From assembly GCF_030549525.1 (NCBI RefSeq), contig NZ_CP130831.1, forward strand, positions 1,947,501 through 2,011,500: a stretch of DNA of 64,000 nucleotides. The letters are read 5' to 3'. The position numbers were made by a program, and so were the translations under genes. This DNA comes from Stenotrophomonas sp. 704A1 (GTDB lineage Bacteria > Pseudomonadota > Gammaproteobacteria > Xanthomonadales > Xanthomonadaceae). A model generated the notes under the pieces. It saw only the letters and a list, made by a program, of their open reading frames with translations, was not told where the DNA came from and did no database searches. Shown in pieces: positions 16,561-24,720 of the stretch. Numbering within the stretch: the stretch's first letter is position 1; each line of letters begins with the position of its first letter.

Positions 16561-19500
16561 ATCAGACCATCGCGACTCCCATCGCGCGCGCCGTGCAACT
16601 CGCTGGCGCTGGCGGTAAGAGCGGCAGCAACGGCCGCACGCCGGTGGAGACCCCGGACAGCCTGCACTCGATGGCTGTGGCCAGGATCATCGACCTTGTC
16701 AGCGAGGGCGAGATCCGTGGCCTTGTCGCCGGCAACCAGTCGATCTACCTCAACCAGGTTCCCATCCAGAACCCGGACGGCGGCCTGAACTTTGCTGGCG
16801 TCACGGTGGACACCCGGTCCGGCACCCAGGATCAGGAGTACATCCCGGGCTTCCCATCCGTCGAAAACGAGATCGCGGTCAATGTCGAGCTGCGGAGCGA
16901 TCAGCCGATCGTTCGCACCGTGAGCGGGTCCGACCTGTCGGCCGTCCGCATCCGGCTGGCGGTGCCGGCGCTGCAGAAGGTCGATGAGGAGAACGGCGAC
17001 CGCAACGGGTACTCCATCAGCTACGCGGTGGACCTGTCAGTGGACGGTGGCGCCTACACGACGGTGCTGAACGACGCGATCACCGGCAAGACGACCACGC
17101 AGTATGAGCGCAGCCGCCGCATTGACCTGCCGACCGGTTCGCAGTGGCAGATCCGCATCCGGCGGCTGACTCCGAACCAGAACAACTCGCTGGTCTCCGA
17201 TGTGGTGAACGTGCTGTCGATGACCGAGATCATCGACGTGAAGCTGCGCTATCCCAACAGCGCCCTGTGCGCGGTGCAGGTCGACGCGAGCCAGTTCCAG
17301 AACATCCCATCGCGATCCTATCGGGTGTGGGGTCGCATCATCCGCGTGCCCAGCAACTACGACCCCATCGCCCGCACCTACAGCGGGGTGTGGGATGGCA
17401 CGTTCAAGGCCGCATGGACGAACAACCCCGCCTGGGTGTTCTTCGACATCGTCACCAACGACCGGTTCGGCCTGGGCAACCGCATCCCGCTGGACTGGGT
17501 CGACAAGTGGAGGCTGTATCAGATTGCGATGTACTGCGATCAGCTGGTGAGCGACGGCATGGGCGGCCAGGAACCGCGGTTCACCTGCAGCCTGTACCTG
17601 CAGAGCAGGGCCGATGCCTACAAGGTTCTGCAGGACATGGCGAGCATGTTCCGGGGGATCAGCTTCTATGCCGCTGGCCAGGTCATGGCCTCGGCCGACA
17701 TGCCGAAGGACCCGGGCCCCACCTACAGCCAGGCCAACGTTATTGAGGGCCGGTTTCGCTACGAAGGCAGCGGCCGGCGAGCGCGCCACACGGTGGCGCT
17801 GGTGTCCTGGACCGACCCGGACGACTTCGGCCGGCAGAAGGTCGAGGTCGTCCAGCACCTGGATGCCATTGCTCGGTACGGCGTCAACCAGACCGAGGTC
17901 ACGGCCATCGGCTGCCATTCGCGCGCGCAGGCGCAGCGAGTGGGCAACCACATCCTGTTCACCGAGAGCCTGGAGACCGAGACCGTCAGCTTCTCGGTCG
18001 GCCTGGACGCGCTGAACTGCATGCCGGGAGACGTGATCCAGGTGGCCGACCCGAACCGGGCCGGGCGCCGCAACGCCGGTCGCATCCGTGCTGCAGGGGC
18101 CAGCAGCCTTACGCTGGACGTGGTGCCGGAATCGATGGCGGTGGGCGACACACTGCGTGCGACCCTGCCGAGCGGCCAGACGGAAGGCAGGACCATCAAC
18201 AGCGTGGACGCCGCCACCGGCGTCGTCACCGTTTCGGCGCCTTGGACGGCACTGCCGGTGCCGCAGTCGGTGTGGGCCACCGAATCCAGCGACCTTGTGC
18301 TGCAGCTGTTCCGGGTGATCGGTATTGCGGAAGGCGACGGCATGACCTTCAACGTCACCGCGCTGAAGCACGTCCCGGGCAAATATGCCGCGATCGACGA
18401 TGGCACCCGGCTGGAACTGCCGCCGATCAGCATCATCCCACCGAGCGTGCAGCCGCCGCCGACCAACGTGGCGCTGTCGTCGCACGTGGTGATCGAGCAG
18501 GGCATCGCCACGCCGACGCTGACCATCCAGTGGGATGCCGCGGACAAGGCCATCGCCTACGACGTGGAGTGGCGCCGCGACGACCTCAACTGGGTGCGCG
18601 CTGGACGGGTGGCCACCACCAGCCTCGAGGTGCCCGGCATCTATGCTGGCCAGTACCTTGCGCGCGTGCGTGCCGTGAACGCCCTCAACGCGGTGTCGCT
18701 GCCGGCGATGAGCCCGCTGACGACGATCGCGGGCAAGACCGAGCCGCCGCCGGCGGTGACCTCGCTGACTGCTACGTCCATCGTGTTCGGGATCCGACTG
18801 GCTTGGGCATTCCCGCCCGGGGCAACGGACACGCAGCGCACGGAGATCTGGCGCAGCCCCAGCCCGAACCGGGAGACGGCGACGAAGCTCGGCGACTATG
18901 CCTACCCGCAGAACCGCCTTGAACTGGATGGCCTGGCCGCCGGTGCGCGCTTCTTCTTCTGGGCGCGGCTGGTGGACCGCAGCGGCAACATCGGTCCCTG
19001 GTATCCGGAAGGCACTGGTGTGATGGGTGAGGCCAGCAGCAACCAGTCCGACTACGACGCCTACTTCGCCGGCAAGATCAGCGAGAGTGCCTTGGGCCAG
19101 GCGCTGCGCGACAAGATCGAGAGCATTGATCAGATCGTGCCGTTGATCTGGGATGCCGAGGCCACCTACGAACCGGGTCAGACCGTGGTGCACAACGGGA
19201 AGATCTGGAGCTGGCAGGGCACCGAGCCGGGCAACGAGGAACCGCCTGGCACGAACTGGCAGGACGTGGGTGATGCCATTGCGCAGGCAGGCGCGGTCGT
19301 GGGTCGGGTCGACACGCTGGAACTGGAAATCAACGATCCAGAAACTGGCCTGCAGGCGATCGGGCAGAAGACCGAAGGCCTGTTCGTGCAGCTAGACGTG
19401 CAAGCTGCCGGTGATCAGGACTGGGGTGCCGGTGACGAGACGGTTTTCGCCGGCACTATGACAATCCAGACCGTGATCGCCGAGGGGGATTACGCCCAGG

Positions 19501-20024
19501 CGAAGCGGACCGACACTGTGCAGGCGCAGGTTGGCCAGACCCAGGCTGCGGTCGAGCAGACCTCGCTTGCCGTGGTCGATATCAATGGGAAGATCAGTGC
19601 GACGTACACCCTGCGCGCACAGGTTACCTCCGACGGCCGCATCTACGGCGCAGGATTCGGCCTGGGTGTCGAGCAGCAGCCTGACGGCAGCTTCCAGAGC
19701 CAGGCGCTGTTCCAGGTAGATCGGTTCGCGCTGATCAACATCGCGAACAACGTGACCACCGCGCCGTTCGTGGTGCAGGGCGGCCAGACCTTCATCAGCC
19801 AGGCGCTGATCGGCACGGGCTGGATTCAGAACGCGATGATCGGCGACGTGATCCAGTCGACGGCGGTGGGAGCCGGTGGGAACGCGCGTTGGCGTCTCGA
19901 CAAGAATGGAACTCTCACGATGACAGGCCCGAATGCAGGCGGTGGTTATCTCACCATCAACGACACCACCATACGCGTCTACGATGGAAACGGCACCGAG
20001 CGCGTCCGACTGGGGATCTGGTAA
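16557..20024 (+). CDS. Host specificity / central tail tip protein J
   Basis: 1155 residues, starting at TTG 16557 six bases after GGAGGA (16545-16550) and overlapping the stop of the I-like gene. The N-terminal ~600 residues form the conserved tail-hub region (LHSMAVARIIDLVSEGEIRG is a hallmark). Residues ~630-825 read as two fibronectin type III modules. A short carbohydrate-binding-like segment (GKIWSWQGTEPGNE) follows near 880. The end is a DUF1983-type domain with IYGAGFGLGVEQQPDGSFQ and a strand-rich tip. J forms the trimeric tip that contacts the outer-membrane receptor. The rare TTG start and close overlap probably set a low J:I ratio. Confidence 0.92.
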   Translation: MNQTIATPIARAVQLAGAGGKSGSNGRTPVETPDSLHSMAVARIIDLVSEGEIRGLVAGNQSIYLNQVPIQNPDGGLNFAGVTVDTRSGTQDQEYIPGFPSVENEIAVNVELRSDQPIVRTVSGSDLSAVRIRLAVPALQKVDEENGDRNGYSISYAVDLSVDGGAYTTVLNDAITGKTTTQYERSRRIDLPTGSQWQIRIRRLTPNQNNSLVSDVVNVLSMTEIIDVKLRYPNSALCAVQVDASQFQNIPSRSYRVWGRIIRVPSNYDPIARTYSGVWDGTFKAAWTNNPAWVFFDIVTNDRFGLGNRIPLDWVDKWRLYQIAMYCDQLVSDGMGGQEPRFTCSLYLQSRADAYKVLQDMASMFRGISFYAAGQVMASADMPKDPGPTYSQANVIEGRFRYEGSGRRARHTVALVSWTDPDDFGRQKVEVVQHLDAIARYGVNQTEVTAIGCHSRAQAQRVGNHILFTESLETETVSFSVGLDALNCMPGDVIQVADPNRAGRRNAGRIRAAGASSLTLDVVPESMAVGDTLRATLPSGQTEGRTINSVDAATGVVTVSAPWTALPVPQSVWATESSDLVLQLFRVIGIAEGDGMTFNVTALKHVPGKYAAIDDGTRLELPPISIIPPSVQPPPTNVALSSHVVIEQGIATPTLTIQWDAADKAIAYDVEWRRDDLNWVRAGRVATTSLEVPGIYAGQYLARVRAVNALNAVSLPAMSPLTTIAGKTEPPPAVTSLTATSIVFGIRLAWAFPPGATDTQRTEIWRSPSPNRETATKLGDYAYPQNRLELDGLAAGARFFFWARLVDRSGNIGPWYPEGTGVMGEASSNQSDYDAYFAGKISESALGQALRDKIESIDQIVPLIWDAEATYEPGQTVVHNGKIWSWQGTEPGNEEPPGTNWQDVGDAIAQAGAVVGRVDTLELEINDPETGLQAIGQKTEGLFVQLDVQAAGDQDWGAGDETVFAGTMTIQTVIAEGDYAQAKRTDTVQAQVGQTQAAVEQTSLAVVDINGKISATYTLRAQVTSDGRIYGAGFGLGVEQQPDGSFQSQALFQVDRFALINIANNVTTAPFVVQGGQTFISQALIGTGWIQNAMIGDVIQSTAVGAGGNARWRLDKNGTLTMTGPNAGGGYLTINDTTIRVYDGNGTERVRLGIW

Positions 20025-20305
20025 TGCCTGCCGGACTTATTGCTTGGGATGCGCAAGGGCGGCAGATTCTGAATTTGACGGACCGCTTGAGCCGCATTAT
20101 CGGTGACGTGAACACGGGTACTAGCAACGGATCGATCAGCGTTCCAGGATTCTCCACTGGTGACCGTTTCGTCATTGTGCTTCCAGTGACCGGGATCACG
20201 CTGCCGCCGGCGGTGCTGTCCAGCGGAACAACGCTGGCATGGTCATTCGACAGCATTCCCGCTGAGTACCGACGCGCTTGCACCATCTTCTACGGGGTCT
20301 ACTAA
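20024..20305 (+). CDS. Small tail-tip protein with MPAGL N-terminus (paralogue 1)
   Basis: 93 residues, starting in the TAATG overlap with the J stop. It opens MPAGLIAWDAQGRQILNLTD. The next gene opens in the same way, and a similar segment (NDAQGRPVFSANYRYLKVV) also occurs inside that protein. The rest is a small beta domain. Families of this kind follow J in siphophages and are taken to be accessory tail-tip or receptor-contact proteins; the function is not shown. Confidence 0.65.
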   Translation: MPAGLIAWDAQGRQILNLTDRLSRIIGDVNTGTSNGSISVPGFSTGDRFVIVLPVTGITLPPAVLSSGTTLAWSFDSIPAEYRRACTIFYGVY

Positions 20306-21009
20306 TGCCAGCCGGTCTTATGGTTCGGGGATCGCACGGGATCCTGCAGATTGACGAAAACTACCGCAATTTCTGCCTCACGGACACGATCAGCATGGAA
20401 TCGTTGCCAGCGGGAACGTACAAGGTTCCCGACTACGATGAAGTCGGCGTCGGCATCCCGTTCTATCGTCACTACCAGCTGCAGTTCGTCGTTCCGGGCG
20501 CGTTCCCTGTATTGGCATTCGCGCCCGGGACCGACGTATCCATTGCAATCACTGGTGCCACACGGCAGGGAAACTCAACACTTTTCACAGCGATCATCAA
20601 CAAGGCACAAGGGCAGCGACCGGGAACGATCTATGTCTATGACGTGCTGCCGCCGGTCGCTGCAGCTCCGCTTCTGGTAAACGACGCACAAGGCAGACCG
20701 GTTTTCAGTGCGAACTACCGATATCTGAAGGTTGTACCGTGGAGCGACCAGTCCAACGTGCCCGGAAAGCCATATGCAGTGCTCCAGGCTGCGCTCGGCA
20801 AGATGATTTATGAAGGTAATACCGAAACGGCGACGGGGAACAGGTACTTCGTGATGAGTTACGTCGACTACGTGTGGAGAAATCCCTTCAATGGCTTGCT
20901 GGAATACGGAAATGGGGTGATCGAGATGGGTTGGGACGTTGGGTTCAACCGCGGGCCAGTCGCATCCTCGGCCAGCAACGGGTTCCTCATCGACCTTTCC
21001 GGGATATGA
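20305..21009 (+). CDS. Tail-tip protein with MPAGL N-terminus (paralogue 2)
   Basis: 234 residues, start again in a TAATG overlap. It shares the N-terminal motif with its neighbour and contains a second internal copy of the motif near residue 130, so it looks like two such units joined. The end (VIEMGWDVGFNRGPVASS) is beta-rich. The GC content is lower than in J, as is usual for fast-changing host-range modules. Its 3' end overlaps the convergent gene on the other strand by 23 bases. Likely tail fibre or receptor-contact protein; inferred from place. Confidence 0.62.
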   Translation: MPAGLMVRGSHGILQIDENYRNFCLTDTISMESLPAGTYKVPDYDEVGVGIPFYRHYQLQFVVPGAFPVLAFAPGTDVSIAITGATRQGNSTLFTAIINKAQGQRPGTIYVYDVLPPVAAAPLLVNDAQGRPVFSANYRYLKVVPWSDQSNVPGKPYAVLQAALGKMIYEGNTETATGNRYFVMSYVDYVWRNPFNGLLEYGNGVIEMGWDVGFNRGPVASSASNGFLIDLSGI

Positions 21010-21385
21010 CGTAGCGGTCACTGCCGCGGCCCTTCTGGTGCTTCACCATGCGGCCCTGTGCCACGTAGCCCGGCTGGCTGTAGTCCTCGAAGCTGAAGAA
21101 GGTTTCGACATCCTTGGGATGTGTGTGGAATGTTTGTCCGGTGCTGGCAGCGCCAGGCTCAAGATCATTCATGTCGATCTCGCACTGGCCAAGGTCACCG
21201 TCAGTTCTTAGACGGATGCTGTAGCTTCCATCCTTCTCTCCGATCACGCCACATACCATGGCCTGGCGCGACTTCGTTTCTGCCATGGCAAGCGGCGCAA
21301 CGCGCAGAACGAAACTGTCCATGGACTCGCCAGCCTGGCCGGCATGGGTGGCTACAGCCATCAGTACAGCGATCAATGCTTGCAT
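20987..21385 (-). CDS. Secreted JAMM-like (MPN/DUF4329-type) small protein, prophage cargo
   Basis: 132 residues with a signal peptide (residues 1-18, ...THAGQA). The motif H87-T-H89-P...S98-x-x-D101 resembles the JAMM metal site, though the His-to-Ser spacing is one residue longer than the canonical form. The usual upstream glutamate (as in ECCGL) aligns with a methionine in MVCGVI, so activity is uncertain. GGAGGG precedes the start. It follows the SRAP gene by 81 bp on the same strand and may share its transcript. It is transcribed against the tail operon, as lysogen-expressed cargo often is. Function unknown. Confidence 0.55.
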   Translation of the reverse strand: MQALIAVLMAVATHAGQAGESMDSFVLRVAPLAMAETKSRQAMVCGVIGEKDGSYSIRLRTDGDLGQCEIDMNDLEPGAASTGQTFHTHPKDVETFFSFEDYSQPGYVAQGRMVKHQKGRGSDRYVISRKGR

Positions 21386-21466
21386 CTCGCCCTCCTTGTC
21401 GAAGATGCCATCCTACTTCGCCAGCGGAACAGCGCGACATTCGATTCTCGCTGTCCTGAATGCAGA

Positions 21467-22132
21467 TCAGGCAACCTGCTGCAGCAGGTCCTCGCGGTTG
21501 TTCCTCGGCGTGTTCACCGCGCGGCTGACGCGGTGGGCCGCCATGGCGGGTGGCTCGCTGGCCAGCAGCATCGCCATCGCGTCATCGGGGCCTGCGGCCA
21601 TCCACTCATCGATCTGGCCGACCTGGAGCCACACGGGCATGCGGTCATGGATGTCGGCCGAGACGCCGCTGCTGTCGCCGGTGATGATGGTGAAGGTGCC
21701 CAGGTTGCCGTCAGGCAGGAGGGGGCTGGTGTCTTCCCACAGGCCGGCGGCCAGCAGCGGCCCGGTGGCGTGGATGAACCACGGGTCTTTCTTCCCGTCC
21801 TCCGGGTTGACCGACCACTCGTAGTAGCCGGCCATGGGGATCACGCACCGGCGCTTCTTGAACGCCGTGCGGAATGCGGGCTTGGTGGCCACGGTCTCGA
21901 TCCGGGCGTTGATGGTTGACCCTTGCAGACCCTTGGCCTTGGCCCAGAAGGGGAGCAGGCCCCACGCCAGCCGGGTGACCTGCCGGCCTTCGCCGCGGTC
22001 CAAGATCACCGACGCGCGCTGCGTCGGCGCCAGGTTGTAGCTGGGCTGGATCTCGGCCAGGCCCGGGGCAAGGTCAGCCAGCCCCGGCTGGCCGAAGTCG
22101 ATCACGGGGAGCTGGACGAATCGGCCGCACAT
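21467..22132 (-). CDS. yedK: SRAP domain protein (YedK/HMCES-type abasic-site sensor)
   Basis: 221 residues, starting MCGRF. The catalytic set is complete: Cys2 (the thiazolidine nucleophile once Met1 is removed), Asn75 (INARIET), Glu105 (AGYYEW) and His162 (HDRMPV). The Cys, Asn and Glu numbers are the same as in E. coli YedK. The protein forms a covalent DNA-protein crosslink with abasic sites in single-stranded DNA and so shields them from error-prone processing. It lies in the prophage cargo block, divergent from the BLUF gene with 155 bp between them. No LexA box was recognised upstream. Confidence 0.92.
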   Translation of the reverse strand: MCGRFVQLPVIDFGQPGLADLAPGLAEIQPSYNLAPTQRASVILDRGEGRQVTRLAWGLLPFWAKAKGLQGSTINARIETVATKPAFRTAFKKRRCVIPMAGYYEWSVNPEDGKKDPWFIHATGPLLAAGLWEDTSPLLPDGNLGTFTIITGDSSGVSADIHDRMPVWLQVGQIDEWMAAGPDDAMAMLLASEPPAMAAHRVSRAVNTPRNNREDLLQQVA

Positions 22133-22203
22133 GCAGGGAGCCTATACGGCGTGGGCGTGGCAAAGGCGTGAGCGGGGTGAGGATTGCACCCTGAAACACT
22201 CAC

Positions 22204-22222
22204 GGGCCAGGAACATTGGCCC
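22204..22222. promoter_or_regulatory. Inverted repeat in the yedK-BLUF divergent promoter region
   Basis: GGGCCA at 22204-22209 and TGGCCC at 22217-22222 form a perfect dyad with a 7-base spacer, placed roughly midway between the two divergent starts. It could be an operator for both genes. The only support is symmetry and position. Confidence 0.35.
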
Positions 22223-22287
22223 ACGGCGCTGGTGGTAGGGTGGGTATGGAAGAACCGGGGGGATCTGTTGCTAAGGAGAAGCGTTAA

Positions 22288-22734
22288 ATGCCCATCAGGG
22301 CCGTTGTCTACGTAAGTGAGGCGGGCCCCGCGGTAGCGGGCGACGTTCGGAAACTGGGCAACGAAAAACTGGATTGGGTCGTGGACGATGCGGCCAGATT
22401 CAACCTGGACGCCGGCGTGACCGGTGTTCTGCTGTACGACGGCGCCAGATTCCTACAGTACCTTGAAGGCCCGGAGGATGGGCTTACCGTGGCGTATTCC
22501 CGGGTCGTTGGCGCAACCAGTCACACAGGGCTGGTGGAACTCCAGCGGGGCAGGGTTGGTCAGCGCCGCCTGCCGTTCTGGCCCATGCGGTGGCTGCCGG
22601 TGGAGAGTGACATCCTAAGTAGCGTCGCGCATGCGGACTGGATCGGGTTCCGGCGTCGAGGTGACGCTGATGCGTTTAACGCTACTGCCATGGATCGGCT
22701 GACCTCCATCGTAATGCTGCACATCGCTGCGTAG
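22288..22734 (+). CDS. BLUF-domain blue-light photoreceptor (FAD), prophage-borne
   Basis: 148 residues, a stand-alone BLUF domain. All key flavin-site residues are present: Tyr8, Asn39, Gln57 (FLQYLEG), Trp98 and Met100 (FWPM). From Asn onward the spacings (18, 41, 2) equal those of AppA (Asn45, Gln63, Trp104, Met106). The Tyr-Asn interval is seven longer because of a loop insertion at about residues 12-30. BLUF proteins switch a Tyr-Gln-FAD hydrogen-bond network under blue light and pass the signal to a partner. No output domain is fused here. AAGGAG lies 9 bases before the ATG. Family call is strong; the partner is unknown. Confidence 0.88.
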   Translation: MPIRAVVYVSEAGPAVAGDVRKLGNEKLDWVVDDAARFNLDAGVTGVLLYDGARFLQYLEGPEDGLTVAYSRVVGATSHTGLVELQRGRVGQRRLPFWPMRWLPVESDILSSVAHADWIGFRRRGDADAFNATAMDRLTSIVMLHIAA

Positions 22735-22810
22735 CGCTCGGGCAAAACTGTTCAGAATGGCGGCCGCGCCGTTCGCAGAATCTGCGACGGCCGGCCGTAT
22801 CCTTTCGGCC

Positions 22811-23320
22811 ATGCTTCCCTCACCCGGCTACCAAGGTTTCAGCGCCGCGCCTTCGCCCTCTGGCTGGGTCCAGCTGGGTGACACCTGGGTGCTGTGGTGG
22901 AGCGGCCGGCAAATCGCTCAAGTTTCACCGCGCAAGGACCGTGGGGTGCATGTGCACCTCGATGCCCGGAAGATGTGGCAGACCAAGAACGAATGGGCCG
23001 CAAGCATCGCCCAGGGCAAGCGCTACGCCGAGCGCTGGTGCGCGGCCAGGCTGTACCCGGAGACGCGTCTGCGCGAGGCCGTTGCGCGGCTCACCGACAG
23101 CACGCCGCGCCCGCCACCGCCGCCGATGCCTGGACTGCCGCCCACCCGCGAGCAGCTGCAGCAGGCCCGGCGCAACGCTGAGGCTGGGGTAGCGGAGCTG
23201 GGTCGCATCAAGGAAGCGCTGGCGCCGCGCCAACCGCCGGCAGCGACGAAGCCCCGGCCGCGCGATGCCCGCAAGGCGTGGGTGAGGGCAGGGATGGAGC
23301 AGATGCGCCGCGGCGTGTAG
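22811..23320 (+). CDS. Prophage protein of unknown function next to integrase
   Basis: 169 residues from ATG 22811; an in-frame ATG at 22757 would add 18 residues. Neither start has a clear ribosome binding site. The N-terminal ~90 residues are a compact domain with many Trp (WVQLGDTWVLWWSGRQIAQV). Then come a Pro-rich stretch (PRPPPPPPMPGLPP), a helical segment and a basic tail. It might bind nucleic acid. It converges on the integrase gene, 3 bp apart. No family recognised. Confidence 0.55.
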   Translation: MLPSPGYQGFSAAPSPSGWVQLGDTWVLWWSGRQIAQVSPRKDRGVHVHLDARKMWQTKNEWAASIAQGKRYAERWCAARLYPETRLREAVARLTDSTPRPPPPPMPGLPPTREQLQQARRNAEAGVAELGRIKEALAPRQPPAATKPRPRDARKAWVRAGMEQMRRGV

Positions 23321-23323
23321 GCG

Positions 23324-24532
23324 TCAGGCAACCCGCAGCTGCACCACGTTGCCGTCGCGCAGCCGGTCAAGGTAGTCCGCCCACTCCTGCATCATCCGGA
23401 CCCGCTCATCGAGGTGGGTCGTGCGGTTGTAGGCACGGCCGTTCAGATCCTTCACTTCATGGGCCAGCTGGTGCTCGATGATGTCGGGGCGGAACTTCAA
23501 GACCTCGTCCAGGATGGTGCGCGCTGTGGCGCGGAAGCCGTGCCCAGTGACCGTGCCCGACTCGAACCCCATTCTCCGCAGAGCCGCAGTCACTGCGTTC
23601 TCTGACATCGGCCGTGCTTTGGAACGAGCCGAGGGGAAGACGTACTTTCCCCGTCCGGTGAGCGGCTTGATTTCCTCAAGGATCGCGAGAGCCTGCGCCG
23701 ACAGCGGGACAATGTGCGGTCGGCGCATCTTCATCCTTTCCTTGGGGATCGTCCACATCCGCTCCTCGAGGTCGAATTCCGACCACTCGGCCTGTCGTAG
23801 CTCGCCAGGACGCAGAAACAGCATTGGAGCAAGGCGGAGGGCCGTCCGAACCGTCAGCGTGCCGGAGTAGCCATACATGGCGCGCAGCAGTGGTGCGAGC
23901 TCGACGGGCTCGGTGACGGCCGCGTAGTGATTCTCCGGCGATGGGGTCAACGCGCCGCGCAGGTCCGCAACCGGGTCGCGCTTGGCCCTGCCGGTGGCGA
24001 TGGCGTACCGCATCACCTGGCTGCAGTTCTGCATGATTCGGTGCGCCGATTCGATCGCGCCGCGGGCCTCGATACGCCGGGCGACTGACAGAAAGTCAGT
24101 TGCCTCCAGTTCGGCCGTCGGTCGGCTCCCGAGCCATGGGAACACATCATTGTTGAACCATGCTTCGACCTTGATGCGGTACTTCGGCACCCAGTCGCGC
24201 TTGGCCAACCATTCCCGCGCAATGACCTCGAACGTGTTGGCTCCCAGTTCCGCCCGAGCCACGGCTGCCGCCTTCTTGTGCTCGCCCGGATCCACCCCGC
24301 GCGCCAGCAGCTGCCGCGCGTCCTCCCGCCGCTGCCGGGCGAGAGCCAGGGGCACATCTGGGTAGACGCCCAATGCGAGCCGCTTCTCCTTCCCGTCGAA
24401 GCGATACTTCAGCCGCCACCAGCGGCTGTCCTTGGGCGAGATCTCCAGGTACAGACCGCCGCCATCGAAGATCTTCTGCGTGCGGTCCGTTGCTTTGGCC
24501 TTGCGAATGGCCAGATCGGTCAGTGGGGGCAT
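23324..24532 (-). CDS. int: Tyrosine-recombinase integrase (P4-type)
   Basis: 402 residues from MPPLTDLAIRKAKATDRTQK, the classic N-terminus of the DUF4102/P4-type integrases that target tRNA and tmRNA genes. The C-terminal catalytic domain shows the GHGFRATART box with the active-site arginine, HQLAHE with histidine, and the nucleophile tyrosine in GRAYNRT. An ORF extension up to 24742 crosses the tmRNA gene and is not used. The gene points away from ssrA; its promoter must lie in the 88 bp between its start and the ssrA terminator, or it is read through. Confidence 0.95.
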   Translation of the reverse strand: MPPLTDLAIRKAKATDRTQKIFDGGGLYLEISPKDSRWWRLKYRFDGKEKRLALGVYPDVPLALARQRREDARQLLARGVDPGEHKKAAAVARAELGANTFEVIAREWLAKRDWVPKYRIKVEAWFNNDVFPWLGSRPTAELEATDFLSVARRIEARGAIESAHRIMQNCSQVMRYAIATGRAKRDPVADLRGALTPSPENHYAAVTEPVELAPLLRAMYGYSGTLTVRTALRLAPMLFLRPGELRQAEWSEFDLEERMWTIPKERMKMRRPHIVPLSAQALAILEEIKPLTGRGKYVFPSARSKARPMSENAVTAALRRMGFESGTVTGHGFRATARTILDEVLKFRPDIIEHQLAHEVKDLNGRAYNRTTHLDERVRMMQEWADYLDRLRDGNVVQLRVA

Positions 24533-24620
24533 GTGTCTTTCAGGTCCGGGCGGATGCCCCAAAATATGCCCCCACCGTCTCATGGCCTGCAACGCACTGA
24601 CGCGAACTAGGCCGGAAAGT

Positions 24621-24663
24621 AAAAAAGCCCGGAAACCCTTGTGACGCGGGGGTTTCCGGGCTT
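24621..24663 (-). terminator. Rho-independent terminator of ssrA
   Basis: A perfect 14-bp stem (24625-24638 with 24650-24663) is followed, on the minus strand, by six T. It lies 26 bp past the tmRNA 3' end. Because integration is at the ssrA 3' end, this terminator lies on the prophage side of the junction. Confidence 0.85.
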
Positions 24664-24688
24664 CTCCGGTTCTTGACGAACCGTTCGT

Positions 24689-24720
24689 TGGTGGAGGTGG
24701 GCGGAATTGAACCGCCGTCC
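24689..24720 (-). other. Probable prophage attachment-site core (att) at the ssrA 3' end
   Basis: The integrase family, its orientation and its distance (about 160 bp) point to recombination in the T-arm/acceptor end of ssrA. The gene is complete here, so the phage carries a copy of the ssrA 3' end. The exact core length cannot be read without the second copy left of the window. Confidence 0.55.

Larger units (their letters stand above)
1..24688. mobile_element. Siphovirus-type prophage, right half (partial)
   Basis: A continuous run of phage head, connector, tail and tail-tip genes reads rightward from the window edge to about 21 kb. It is followed by cargo genes and a leftward tyrosine integrase whose 5' end lies about 160 bp from the 3' end of ssrA. 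Gene order after the tape measure follows the lambda M-L-K-I-J tail tip, so a long non-contractile tail is expected. The left end, terminase, lysis and lysogeny-control genes lie outside the window. All structural genes read intact and many overlap by 4-11 bases, so this half looks functional. The right boundary is placed at the ssrA 3' end; the exact crossover cannot be fixed without the left attachment site. Confidence 0.95.
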
